DNA from: Rhyacophila brunnea
Lineage: Eukaryota > Arthropoda > Insecta > Trichoptera > Rhyacophilidae
Direction: 5' to 3'
Length of the DNA: 64,000 nucleotides
Assembly (NCBI GenBank): GCA_022495005.1
Contig: JAGYXB010001059.1
Location: 186,001-250,000, forward strand
Shown here: one piece after another, positions 41,971 through 51,990 of the stretch
How the letters are laid out: each line of letters opens with the position of its first letter
Position numbering within the stretch: the first letter of the stretch is position 1
Program-made: the position numbers and the translations under genes
The notes under the pieces: generated by a model
What the model was told of the DNA's origin: nothing
The model's database searches: none
Seen by the model: the letters and a program-made list of their open reading frames with translations, nothing else

Positions 41971-42762
41971 ATTGAGAAATCAAGTAAGTAAAATGCACCG
42001 CACAGCAATGACAGTTGCATGTGCCTAAATTATTGACAAAAATGCGAGTGAGAAAGCATTCGAAACGCTTATATTCTCCGCAATATGCGTTAGAGTAAGA
42101 TAAAATTTCTACGGCTGAATTAAATATTTTTTGTACACATCGCCGGTAAATATTGGTTTGGATGACTAGTCATTCAAAAACTGTGAGCACGAATTGCTGA
42201 TATTTAGTTAATTTAGTAGAAAATATGTTGAACTATGTTGTGTTTAAATTTGGTAGCCGTACTGAGAAGAAACATGAAATAATACAATTCAGGTTGTACT
42301 GTGCGTTATACGCAAGAAACACGACTTCATATGGCTGAACAATACACACTACTTATCTTTATATTATTACTCTGAGACGTATACAGTTCTCCGTGCCATA
42401 GTTCACCGTGAGTTGTTGTAACGCAAACAGTTGGCCGTATAGCGTTGAAATAAAAAATGAAGCGTTTGTGGAGTATTTATTTAGGAAACATTCAGAATTA
42501 TATATAAATTTATATATGGTTATACTTCTGATTAAAATACTTACCTATTTTCTTGTCTTTCTCTTGTATTTCGGTAGTTTTATATATATATATTACGGCA
42601 CCTACTTATACATTATGACGAGGATAAAATTCCGTTTGGCCTTAGCGACAAAGCACACTGCGAGTGGCCGTTCGATAGCACATCGCGCAAGCAAGCGATG
42701 TTCAGCCCCCCTGCGCCGTGTGCACATCGCACGGCTTCTTGCTGTGTGCTCCGCCAATTATT
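41971..42762. other. Unassigned; GC-rich patch near 42645-42755
   Basis: The patch has several gcgatg / catcgc words that can pair (gatagcacatcgcgc against gtgcacatcgcac-type). A 147-codon ORF (42408-42851) runs through it and into a LINE tail. Its composition looks non-coding and no domain is recognised. Confidence 0.35.
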
Positions 42763-43197
42763 CAATTTTCAATTTCAATTTAAATTTATTTATTTTTAAC
42801 ATATTGTGGACATTACAAATTATACGTTTAAGACGTTCACATGACATTTAGAAACAAAGAAATATAAAACAGTATTACATAAAAAAGAGGAAGATCAGTA
42901 TTAAAAATAGATAGTAAGTAATTAAACAGTAGAAATATGTACATACAAAAAATAAAAATTAGATAGGTACAAGGAAGTACACCGGATGAGTTAAGCAGAC
43001 CCTATTTTAGGAATTTATAAAACAACGTCCACCTATACTCATTCTCACATAGGTGGAATATATCAACACCCGAAGCAATTTCGTTGAACATAGTTATCGC
43101 CCTCCCAAACAACTGATGTTCTCTATTTCTAAGATAGTTATCAGGGGCACATAGGTCAACACTGCCCAGAATGGCAGAGTTCTCATTTATACCTCGT
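42763..43197 (-). pseudogene. LINE 3' end (RTNLP family), internal deletion
   Basis: Reverse-complement relative of 44995-45425, with ttgaattgaaaattgaa-like tail, the gtaatgtccacaatatg segment and the coding block NYLRNREHQLF. The codons for the RTNLP motif are deleted: gggaggg joins directly. The 5' limit (acgaggtataaatgagaact) is the same as in the 44995 copy. Confidence 0.75.
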
Positions 43198-43744
43198 ATT
43201 ATTGCCTAATTTTATACCTACATATTACTATTATGATAGAGTAGAATTGCGTTACTATGAGAAATGCTACGGTTTTCGCTGGTGTTTACAGATTCGCCCT
43301 TCAAGAATTTGGCGTACCTATCTACCTATATATAATACTCTCTCAGTAAAGTAAATCATGAAAAATAATTTTGACATTCTCGACCCAAAATATATTTGAA
43401 TTTGTTTTTGAACGAATCGGGATGACCTTTGAGGCAGTAAATAAATTTCTGACACAAAAATAGAAGGTTGAAAGTATAATACGAGAAACGTTGTAAATTG
43501 CAATACAAAAACAAAATGTCAGTCAAATTAAACACGATAGAAATTTTATTACTATTATATTTTTATGAAATGCATGATTCTGAATATTTACAAAATATTC
43601 AGTTTAATATTTTCATTTATATAAAATAATATTTGCATGGTTGAATCGTATCATTTAAATGTCAAATATTCCGGTGAAATTAAAGTAACATTTAGTTATA
43701 CACTTATCCTTTTTTGCACAACACAAATACGTTCTGACTAGAAC
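43198..43744. other. Unassigned
   Basis: No recognisable feature. Confidence 0.4.
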
Positions 43745-44110
43745 AGAGGTTCACAAACTTTTTCATCAAAGGACAATTTTGAAATCAAAAATATTTGGCG
43801 GGTCGCCCTTTCTTTTGTAAATATTTTCTGTTTTTAAAAAACATAAGGCAAAAAAATTTAAAAAAAATTCATTGTGTATACTAATTATATATTTAACTAA
43901 ATATACATTATTATTAAGTATCTACTTTTATTAATATACTAAAAAATATATTTAATTTTTTTCACCATGTGATTTATGCAATTATTGTTTGTTTGAAACT
44001 AAATCCTGTAATCTAGGCTCAATCTTTGTGGTGTGAATACGCAAAACAGATGCGATATGGTTGTCTGTTAATAATTTTGATCTTAAGGGCCCACATGCGC
44101 CACGTGGGTC
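43745..44110. mobile_element. hAT terminus and decayed interior
   Basis: CAGAGGTTCACAAACTTTTT is a classic hAT-type left end, followed by gcgggtcgccctttc. Near the right, gcgccacgtgggtcgca is consistent with the partner subterminal region, but a clean right terminus and TSD are absent. Confidence 0.5.
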
Positions 44111-44124
44111 GCAATGGAGATTTT

Positions 44125-44830
44125 ATGGTATTTTCATAATCTATATAATTTTGAAGCCTTATTATCATTTATATTTATTTCAAACCTTTGATGACTGCAT
44201 AAAGTATTTTTATTACATAAAATAGTATTTTTTTAAACCTCTCGATCTAATGTTTTAAAATATAGTCATATTTCAGTACATCCATGTGCAGTGGTGTTAA
44301 GATTTTTTAGATTTATTAATTTTCAAACGCATTTATAAAACCATTAGTAAAATTGTTTTGTTGTTTAATTTAATATTGTAGTACTTTTAGTACTTTTGTA
44401 GTACTTATTCCACTTTTAATCAACAAATTAGAACCGGTTTTGTCCGCCTCAGAGGGACATTTTCAACTGAATACCTACATTTTTTTTAAAACAATATTTA
44501 TCAAACAAAATCCAAAGCGATAGAAATATATAATATAAAAATATTTTGTTTGATAAATATTGTTTTTAAAAAAATGTATTCAGTTGAAAATGTCCCTCCG
44601 AGGCGAACGAAACCGGTCCAAATTTATTGATTAAAAGTGGAATAAGTACTACAAAAAAATGCGTTTTATTACATTAAACAACAATACAATGCAGTTCCGT
44701 CATGAATTGACAGTTAACAAAATAAAAAAAAGTTAAATTGTTGTTAACATTATATAGTGAAATATTTACGATAAAAAATATATTTATAATCTCTGTGATC
44801 CCAAATTTGACTAGAATTTATAATAATTTA
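44125..44830. repeat. AT-rich repeat (inverted relative of 12996-13350), interrupted
   Basis: 44125-44365 and 44740-44830 match the 12996-13350 repeat in reverse complement. The intervening 44398-44725 is a separate foldback plus the 'attgcgttttatt' fragment also seen at 3885. Confidence 0.6.
44398..44652. mobile_element. Foldback with arms of about 115 bp
   Basis: Left GTAGTACTTATTCCACTTTT...cctcagagggacattttcaa, right the complement ...ggaataagtactac, with a short AT-rich loop. A partial relative is at 59530-59635 (ggtttcatctgcctcagagg). No TSD assigned. Confidence 0.8.
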
Positions 44831-44837
44831 TTAAAGA

Positions 44838-45434
44838 CCTAATAGGTTGAGCAAGTGGCTGACATCCATTTCTCATAAAAAAAATCTGTCAATACAAATA
44901 CAATACAAACCGAACTGACTTTCTCTTAGGCATGCTTACATACTGCAGTTTGCAATTTAGAAGAAATCGTTATTAAGCTACGTATTTTTTTCGACTCATA
45001 CGAGGTATAAATGAGAACTCCGCCATTCTGGGCAGTGTTGACCTGTGTGTCCCTGATAACTATCTTAGAAATAGAGAACATCAGTTGTTTATTCTCCCAA
45101 GGTGCAGAACCAACCTGCCACTGGTAATGCCAATTGGCAGGGCGATAACTATGTTCAACGAAATTGCTTCAGGTGTTGATATACTCCACCTACGTGAGGA
45201 TGAGTATAGATGGACGTTATTTTATAAATTTTTAAAATAGGGTCTGCTTAACTCATCCGGTGTATTTCCATGTACCTATATAATTAATATTGTTGTATGT
45301 ACATATTTCTACTGTTTAATAACATACTAGGTATCTATCTCTTTTTTTACGTCATGTTGTGAACGTATTAAACTTATAATTTATAATTTCCACAATATGC
45401 AAAATAAATAAATTGAATTGAATTAGGATCGGAC
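44838..45434 (+). mobile_element. SINE (second family) split by a LINE 3' end
   Basis: 44838-44905 (cctaataggttgagcaagtg, catccatttctcataaaa) and 45423-45434 (taggatcggacatgg) are parts of the SINE seen whole at 48555-48705 and 49801-50745. A LINE 3' end (to about 45422) lies between them. Confidence 0.65.
44995..45422 (+). pseudogene. LINE ORF2 C-terminus and 3' tail (RTNLP family), best copy
   Basis: Plus-strand frame reads CVPDNYLRNREHQLFILPRC, RTNLPLVMPIGRAITMFNEI, ASGVDILHLREDEYRW and TLFYKFLK, to a stop at about 45238-45240. The 3' untranslated region ends in AATAAATAAATTGAATTGAA, a short A-rich repeat tail in place of poly-A. This is the C-terminal tail of a non-LTR reverse transcriptase; the polymerase domain is missing. 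Copies: 39757, 42763 and, more diverged, 28758; a tail only is near 63540. Confidence 0.8.
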
Positions 45435-46075
45435 ATGGTAGAAAAAAAACACATTCTGTTAATATGTATCCTAACTACTCGTATTTTCGCTCAGACTTAT
45501 GTCTCAATAAACTGCGTTATGAAATCGTAACGTCTCATTAATATTAAATTGTATTCTTTAGATTTAGAAATGTTTCCATTAGGTAACGAAAAAGATTCTT
45601 TCATCTGTCTCGAGAATATGTGTATAAAATATATTTATTTTAAAACATACAAGCAAAACGTCGTACAGAAGGCCAAAACGTTGTAATCCAAACGGGACGC
45701 CCCAGTGAAGGAGACTAATAATTTGTCAACAGAATAAAATTTTAAGTCATGTGGATTATTCGACAACTTTTCGACATAATATTTACATATTTTAATACAA
45801 AAAAACAGCTCCGTGCAAACATCATGCGTCAGTGGCAAAGTGTCTCTGTTGAAGGTATGTAGGCTGTAGTAGATAACTGAAAGAAACTCCAGCAATATCC
45901 AGTTCCACAGTACTTGAGTTTAAATTTTGTTCCTCTTCAGTATTTTACTGAACAAAAATATTATATTTTACCCTTTTATAATATATATAAGTATTACTTA
46001 CACGAAAAAAGATAACAGGCAATAAACGAAAATTGTACTGTCGCGTAGCGATAATGGATGTTTTACCCGCAAGTA
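45435..46075. other. Unassigned
   Basis: No gene or repeat edge recognised. An 86-codon antisense ORF (45635-45895) has no motif. Confidence 0.35.
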
Positions 46076-46240
46076 GAGTTGGGTTTCGGGAATTTCCCGA
46101 CGGGATTTCTCGAGAAATTTTCGAGATTTTCAATCCCGAATCTCGAGAATTGAAATTTTTAACATTTCGGGAAATCCTGGATCTCGAGAATCTTTTCTCG
46201 GGATTTCTTTATTATCAAATATTAATTGAAAAAACGATTT
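46076..46240. repeat. Cluster of TTTCGGGA / TCTCGAGA words
   Basis: At least eight occurrences of CGGGAA, TCTCGAGA or CTCGGGAT-like words in 165 bp. These resemble the terminal arrays of the CCCGGGATT hAT family (27009, 51991, 55162) but with TCTCGAG replacing TCCCGGG. Possibly the end of a related subfamily; no matching right end was identified. Confidence 0.55.
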
Positions 46241-46317
46241 TCTATATGAAAAAGTGGACAGAAAACACAAAACGTTCAAAGACTGATCGGGGCATTTAAC
46301 AAAATTAAGCCAACGTC

Positions 46318-46670
46318 GACTCAAAATACACCTAATCAACGCCCCCCCCCCTATCCCAGTAGACGTGACCAAAAAACGTTGCACTGCTCCGTTATGGTTT
46401 TTCAATATCTATTATTAGACCATGCCAGCCCGTTAGCGCTCGTTAGGCTTAAATACCTACAGCCTCAGTTCAAGTGTTAATATGACATTGGTTTTGACAT
46501 TGTGTGTCTTTTTTACAATACGTATGTATGTGTTGTATGCGTGAAGATCGAATACACCTAATCAACCTCCCCATTAGATGTGACCAAAAAACGTTGCACT
46601 GCCCCGTTGTAGTTTTTCAATATCTATTATTCGACCTTGCCCCCCCGTTAGCCATATGGACGCCACACGG
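46318..46670. repeat. Tandem duplication, units about 225 bp apart
   Basis: atacacctaatcaac, gtgaccaaaaaacgttgcac and tttttcaatatctattatt occur at 46328-46425 and again at 46552-46640, in the same orientation. Confidence 0.75.
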
Positions 46671-46675
46671 TAGTA

Positions 46676-46800
46676 ATTAGCAGCCTTCCAAGACGCCCGA
46701 ATCCGATTGGCTTAAATAACAGACAAGGTTGAAGTTCTCTTCGGGCGTCCGCAGCACGTGGCCGAGCCAGGTTCAATGTTCCCTCTTCGCTCTCAACGTA
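46676..46800 (-). pseudogene. LINE ORF2 fragment (WLGHVLR motif)
   Basis: Minus-strand frame reads TWLGHVLRTPEENFNLVCYL then to a stop. W-L-G-H-V-L-R is the conserved motif in the C-terminal region of non-LTR reverse transcriptases. The fragment near 47280-47400 encodes the region expected further toward the N-terminus on the same strand, so both may be one insertion later split by foldbacks. Confidence 0.65.
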
Positions 46801-46857
46801 TTAAAAGGCACCCTATTTCAATACTTTTAAAATCATACCACCCGACCGCACATCTAA

Positions 46858-47008
46858 TGCCGTGTCCATACTGGCAACAAGTTGCTGGCAACCTCATTAA
46901 ATTTTACGATAATTATCATAATTGCTTAAGAAATTTTACGATAATTACCATAATTATCGTAAAATCTAACGAGGTTGCCAGAAACTTGTTGCCGGTGTGG
47001 ACCCGGCA
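46858..47008. mobile_element. 151-bp Harbinger-type foldback
   Basis: Arms TGCCGTGTCCATACTGGCAA...caacctcattaaattttacg and the complement of ...gttgccggtgtggacccggca. TAA lies on both sides (46855-46857 and 47009-47011), the 3-bp TSD expected for PIF/Harbinger. It is almost entirely palindromic. Confidence 0.8.
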
Positions 47009-47020
47009 TAATATTCGTCT

Positions 47021-47276
47021 CGTCAGCTGAATACAGAACTATTCTAACTTACATTTGAAATTTTTGAGGAGAGAGTTTTTTAAAACAACTTACTGAAATT
47101 ATTTATTATCTTTATGGATAAATGGATGCATCATATTTTAGTAGGACTATTCACGAAAAAAATGGTGCATACACTTGTCCATATAAATAATAAATAACTG
47201 AAGTAGGCTGTTTCAAAAAACTCTTCTGCAAATTATTTAAAATCTATGTTAGAATAGTTCTGCATTCAACTGACGG
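47021..47276. mobile_element. Foldback CGTCAGCTGAATACAGAACT
   Basis: Left CGTCAGCTGAATACAGAACT and right agttctgcattcaactgacg are inverted repeats extending about 55 bp (tattctaac...aaatttc). The centre has tggtgcatacacttgtcca. A half-copy is at 34605-34780. It separates two LINE fragments. Confidence 0.78.
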
Positions 47277-47400
47277 TCTGTTTTTGAAGCTCAGTATGAG
47301 GTTGCTCTGAGTCTTCGAAATGTGCCATGATTCGCTACCGTAAAGCAGCACCGGAATGCAAGCGTTGAATAGGAAGACTTTTACGATGTAAGTCCTGCCA
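47277..47400 (-). pseudogene. LINE reverse transcriptase fragment (VLLYGSESW)
   Basis: Minus-strand frame reads KVFLFNACIPVLLYGSESWH then ISKTQSNLILSFKNRP. The 'KxxxxNxCixPVLLYGSExW' block is one of the most recognisable motifs just C-terminal to the polymerase core in insect LINEs. Short and isolated. Confidence 0.78.
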
Positions 47401-47844
47401 AAAAACGTAGTCTACGTTCAAGATTATATTTTGACGATTTCTTATTCGCAAAATATAAGGTTAAAACGTTGTACAATTTAAACGTCTCATCGATGATGAA
47501 GATTCATCATTCATGCGGAATTTTGACTTACAAGTTCGTTTGATAAAACAGATTTTTGAAAATAATATTCATGTTAAATCCATGCCAAGTGTTGTCACGT
47601 GGAATTCAGAAATGTACGTCATGTTTTAAAACCATACGTCATATGACAGAAATATTAATAGCAGATAAACAGATATATGTTTTTTATTATTTCTTATCTT
47701 ATTTTAGGCTGCTGAATCGTTCATGAGATAAAAATCCACATTTTCATGTTCCTATGTATGGGTAAATCATTCTAAAATAGCACTATGGGTACAGCAAAAG
47801 CGATTTGCAATGTGTAGTATTAGTTCAATGAAAAGAAATAAGTA
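47401..47844. other. Unassigned
   Basis: No recognisable feature. Confidence 0.4.
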
Positions 47845-47915
47845 TGATTGACAAAGTTTGGTGTGCACTATTTACGTCGGATCTCAACAACATTTCTCCA
47901 CCCTTCGTCACTGGC
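47845..47915. mobile_element. Right-end fragment of the AGTGGCGA foldback family
   Basis: gtatgattgacaaagtttgg, tatttacgtcggatctcaac and ctccacccttcgtcactgg match the right end of 4145-4523. Confidence 0.65.
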
Positions 47916-47940
47916 TTACGCTTACACTATGGTACCAAAC

Positions 47941-48489
47941 CAGGGTTGCCAGATTTCCATCACCACAGATCGGGACATTCATTATTTTGTACGAAAAAAA
48001 AATTAAAAAAATAAAGAAATAAATTGAGAAAAAAATACACCATTTTAATTAAATTATAATATATGTAAATAAGTACATAATATGTATACAGAAGGGGACA
48101 TACAAAAAATAGTCACATAATAATCCTCAGGAATCACAGCTATAAAATGTATTGATTAGATAATATTGCAAGAATTACATTTTGATTTAAATGCAAAAAC
48201 AGTTTTATTGAAAGTATTTTTCCTAGCTTTTTTAGCTTGTTTCAAAATATGTTCACCATCTTTACCGGATAATTTTTTTCGTAAGTCATTACAATTCTAA
48301 TCAATATTTTGTTTGATCATTTATTCATAAAAGGTGGTACGCCAGGCTCTCTAAAAAAATTAAGCGAGCCTTTTTAACTATATACGTACATTTTTGTATA
48401 TAAGTATACAACTTTTTGGAAGTCGGGATTTTCAGAGGTGATGCGAGACTCGGGACAATCCGCCCAAGTAGGGACGTCTGGCAACCCTG
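47941..48489. mobile_element. hAT-type element with exact TSD TACCAAAC
   Basis: Ends CAGGGTTGCCAGATTTCC and the complement of GGACGTCTGGCAACCCTG. A perfect 8-bp TSD, TACCAAAC, lies at 47933-47940 and 48490-48497. 549 bp; the AT-rich interior has no recognised transposase. Confidence 0.92.
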
Positions 48490-48554
48490 TACCAAACTCC
48501 CACAAGTACGCCCTATGACCTACTGGATAGAGTAACTTATATTTTTTTTTCGAC

Positions 48555-48705
48555 CATGTCATTAACGGATTTTGTTTTTACGAGAAATGGATGTCAGCCA
48601 CTCGCTCAACCTATTAGGTCCATACTCTTGACTCATACACAAATTGAAAAACAATACGTGTACTTGCCAGATCCAGCATTTGAATCTAGGACCCACTTGT
48701 AAATT
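48555..48705 (-). mobile_element. SINE, second tRNA-like family
   Basis: On the minus strand: gattcaaatgctggatctgg (degenerate B box), caagtacacgtattg, gtatgagtcaagagtatgga, cctaataggttgagcgagtg and gtaaaaacaaaatccgtt. It is uninterrupted across the site where a hAT element sits in the 49801-50745 copy. Confidence 0.72.
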
Positions 48706-48707
48706 AC

Positions 48708-48812
48708 GGTGGATAAACGTGGCAGTGAATAACTAGCGACCAAGAAAAGTGGTAGGAGTTATGTGGAGGCCTTTGTCGACCAGTGGATCGACCCCCGCTG
48801 ATGATAATGTTA
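48708..48812 (+). pseudogene. Tiny RTE-like LINE 3' end
   Basis: tggataaacgtggcag, tgtggaggcctttgtcgac, cagtggatcgacccc and gctgatgat repeat the last codons and tail of 19203-19590. Several stops interrupt it. Confidence 0.6.
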
Positions 48813-49184
48813 TCGAATCGATCATCAGTAAGTATTATGAGTCCATTCAACCGCACCAAAAACGATAGGTACCTACCTACGGTGTTCATACGTCCCCCTC
48901 TGGTTACAGACCAAATTTCTACAATCATTGGCGATACGAATGAATGTGTGTAGGAATTATTTGATTAAATTAATGGTTTGATAACCTTACCGTCCGACAT
49001 GTCGGAGCGATGTCGGGCGTGCGTAATCGTAAAGTGTGTGCTGACCTTTATCAAGGTTAATCCAAGGTCTCGCGGATACTAATATCGAGTGGGCAATCTC
49101 TCACCTCTGATGTCATCGCGCATCAAAGCCAAGGAGGTTACCACTGTCGGAGAAAACGAAACCCAATATGTCTCGTTGCTATAG
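48813..49184. other. Unassigned
   Basis: No recognisable feature. Confidence 0.4.
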
Positions 49185-49535
49185 AACACTGGTAGCGAAT
49201 CTCTGGCACGCGAGATGATTTTGCATGACACGAATTTGAAGAGAAAAAAATACCTGATAATAATATATATTCATATATGACAGATCGCATTGTGTAAAAA
49301 ATAGCAGGCGAATACTCTTCAAGAATAAGCATTACCATAATAGGCTGTCACATATAATATTATCGCACTAACCTTATCAGGCGGAGGGAGGAACCGCGCC
49401 GCGAACCTCTCATTTTGATCCGAAAAAAATCCGTACACAATCCAAGTCGAGGGTTTTTTTGATTTTCTTCCGAAAATTTTCTATGTTTTCTACCCACTTA
49501 GGGGTGCGTGGACTATAATTTGGAAACTCCTGGTC
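49185..49535. mobile_element. hAT fragments
   Basis: gcacgcgagatgattttgca (49206-49225) is the same word as the left end of 17767-18525. Near the right, aatttggaaactcctg is the complement of a CAGGAGTTTCCAAATT hAT-style end. A matching pair of ends and a TSD could not be assigned, so these may be two different elements. Confidence 0.5.
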
Positions 49536-49927
49536 TTAGTGAACAAAGCCAAGTCTGATCGTAATTATATATAGGTACTATGTTTATTTTTTTATTATCT
49601 ACGTTAAATTTATTGTTTTGTAGTAATCGCACCACTCAGCATTACAAGTGTGACACACTTCGATATTCATGTTTTGTTTTAAAGTGCCAGAAGCGATAGT
49701 CAGCAGTTTCCTCAATCATAACCTAGGTCAACAATGTCTATAATGATTTATTTAATTGCGACAATGACTCTTGTAATGTATTATATCATCTGTATAAATT
49801 CGACCATGTCCGATCCTAATAGGATCATAATATGGGCCTCCACAGAGTGGAGGTTTGTATTAACAGATTTTGTTTTTACGAGACGTGGATGTCAGTTGCT
49901 CAACCTATTGGGTCCATACTCTAACTC

Positions 49928-50632
49928 AGGGGGGGCAAACTGCGGCCCGCGGGCCGCATGTGGCCCGCCGGGTATTTTTTTGCGGCCCGCCATCATTAAT
50001 TGTACTTCTGATTACGAATAACTTTTTTTATAATTTTTAAAAAAATATTGACAATAGATTAAAATTTGAAGAATTTGTTGTTTCGTAAATGTATTATCTC
50101 AGTACGCCTTCCTTGCGTCTTGTCTCACACTATGTAACCACAATTTTCTACGTTGAACATCGATTTCAATAGATATTGATAGTGTGCCGACAGAGCTACA
50201 ACTTGAGATTATTGATCTGCAGTGTGACACTGATTTAAGAGAATTGCATCGTCGTGAAGAAATCTCCAAATTTTACAATGCCCTTAATTCAGACAAATTC
50301 GACTAACTTAAAGATTATACAAGAAAAATGTTCGTTATTTTTGGATCAATTTATATATGTGAACAAACATTTTCGATTATGAACCGCAATAAAAAAATTT
50401 TACGATCAAATATCTCCGATGCCCATTTACAAGCAGTTTTGAGAATATCAACTACAAAATTAACACCTGAATTTAAAAAAAAATGTACAACAGTTTCATT
50501 ATTCTCATTATTTTTTTTGAAATGTTTATTTTTCGTGATAATAAATAGTGTATGGTATTTTACTTGCGGCTCGCCGCTCATTTTGAATTCTTGAATTTGG
50601 CCCTCCATCCAAAAAGTTTGCCCCCCCTGCAG
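49928..50632 (+). mobile_element. hAT deletion derivative inserted in a SINE, exact TSD
   Basis: Left AGGGGGGGCAAACTGCGGCC and right AGTTTGCCCCCCCTGCAG form the inverted repeats. A perfect 8-bp TSD, TCTAACTC, lies at 49920-49927 and 50633-50640. Subterminal gcggcccgc words occur near both ends. The 705-bp interior encodes only a transposase C-terminus. Confidence 0.92.
50172..50570 (+). pseudogene. hAT transposase C-terminus with one nonsense codon
   Basis: A single frame, with a TAA at 50304-50306, reads DIDSVPTELQLEIIDLQCDT, FYNALNSDKFD, stop, then FGSIYICEQTFSIMNRNKKI, LRSNISDAHLQAVLRISTTK and LTPEFKK. This is the hAT dimerisation region (VPxxLQlEiIdLQcdxxLrexF...FGSxYiCEQtFSxMnxnKsxxRsxltDxHLqavLRists). 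The N-terminal catalytic part is missing. The nonsense codon precedes the FGS block, so even the fragment is not translatable in full. Confidence 0.88.
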
Positions 50633-50745
50633 TCTAACTCATACACACATTGAAAATCAATGTGTACTTGCCATACCCACGATTCGAACCTGGGAGCCAC
50701 GACGCTTTAGGCCGACGCTTAAACCGCGCGGCCATCGTGTAAATA

Positions 50746-51372
50746 ACGAATACGATCCATAACTCGTCACTCCACTCGAGTCGACTCAGTCACTTACTCA
50801 CAGTGTCTTGCTCTCGACATTCGTCTCTCGAGCACAGACTCCCGAGCTCGTCACCCGATCATCATCACAACCGGATCGCGGCTCGGTCTGAGCATCTAAG
50901 CTCACCGCAAAACTCTGTATCGTGATCTTATTCCGACTGTTGTAACTCTCTGAACTCTGCATCAAGATAATAAGCGCTACATCCATCTCCACTGCTACTG
51001 CTTTTATCACCCCTTTACCTTATCCCACATACATATCCAAAGTTTTTTTTAATATAACCGATTTAGTCCTGTAATATTTGTATACAAGCACGAATCGCAA
51101 ACAGTTTGAAAATTACTAAAAACAAATCTATGGATTTTTGCCAACATTGACAAAAATAAATCAGGTACAACCACCTTATCGCACGGGTACAAAATCCATT
51201 ACAGATAGGTAGAAAAAAATATTTTAAATAATAATACGTCAACAACAAACAAATAAAGATTATATTTATCGGAATATTAATTAGCATACGTGATAAAAAC
51301 AATTTACAAAAAAAGAAAATATACCGCTAACTCACTATTATTGAGATTATTATTAATTTGTTGCCAGGTCGG
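50746..51372. other. Unassigned
   Basis: 50790-50960 is richer in CG and ctcgag/actcgt words than its surroundings. No domain in the short ORFs. Confidence 0.35.
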
Positions 51373-51910
51373 TAAAATGTCTGAGCACCATCCTGTCAGC
51401 AATGTCATTAAAGCCGTTGACCTATATGTGTTGATGGATATCAAACGCCGTAAAGTCCACATATTGAAAAAAATGACTTTTGATATACGTTTAATAGAGT
51501 ATGCAAATCTGCATATTATGGTATACTGCAAACCCCCAAAAGTCCACTGTTTACGTATGAAATCACGTTTCGAAAGATCAATATTTTTTCAAACCACGTT
51601 AAGTCCACAAGCTAAAGGTGAACGATGGCACCTATCATTTTCCTTAATTTCTAAACAATTATAACATAAAATGGATGTAGAAGTGGATTTTGTGGATCCA
51701 GACAAAGCCAGAAAGAGGTGGAGCACCGAAGCTAAGAAGAAAAATCCTTGTAGCCATCGTGGGTATTAGATTCAATTATCTTACAATATCTCACATGTTA
51801 CAACCATTTGTATTACAAGATATGATAAAACTGCATTTTTCTCAGTTTGACATTCAGTGGACTTTACGACGTTTGATATGTGTCAACACATATCACTATC
51901 GTCAGTCGGG
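51373..51910. repeat. Inverted-repeat region with AAGTCCAC words
   Basis: tatgtgttgatggatatcaa...cgccgtaaagtccac (51425-51462) pairs imperfectly with gtggactttacgacgtttga...atgtgtcaacacata (51857-51895). The word AAGTCCAC or its complement occurs about five times between. A 124-codon ORF (51290-51664) and a 32-codon frame starting at 51670 (MDVEVDFVDPDKARKRWSTE) cross it; neither is recognised. Possibly a decayed transposon with repeated binding sites. Confidence 0.45.
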
Positions 51911-51990
51911 GTGAAAAAATGGTGAATAAAGGCATCTCCATGGCTACTTCTACTACTTTAGGCCTGACACAAATTTGATGGGGGTGTGAC

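Larger units (their letters stand above)
49801..50745 (-). mobile_element. SINE (second family) interrupted by a hAT element
   Basis: Right part 50633-50745, read on the minus strand: gatggccgcgcggtttaagc (A-box region), then ccaggttcgaatcgtggg (B box) and ggcaagtacac. Left part 49801-49927: cccaataggttgagcaactg, cgtaaaaacaaaatctgtta, and at the 3' end cctattaggatcggacatgg. The two parts join exactly when the hAT at 49928-50632 and one TCTAACTC are removed. This is the most complete copy of the SINE. Confidence 0.82.

Noticed and set aside
42408..42851. 147-codon plus-strand ORF, the longest outside the mariner
   Set aside because: It runs from unassigned DNA through a GC-rich patch into the antisense of a LINE 3' tail. 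Its hydrophobic stretches come from AT-rich sequence, and no family was recognised.
46033..46299. 88-codon ORF over the TCTCGAGA cluster
   Set aside because: Its amino acid pattern simply reflects the repeated DNA words. It is not coding.
50670..50745. Possible tRNA gene on the minus strand
   Set aside because: It has a B box but is continuous with a SINE body shared by several copies, and no complete cloverleaf forms.
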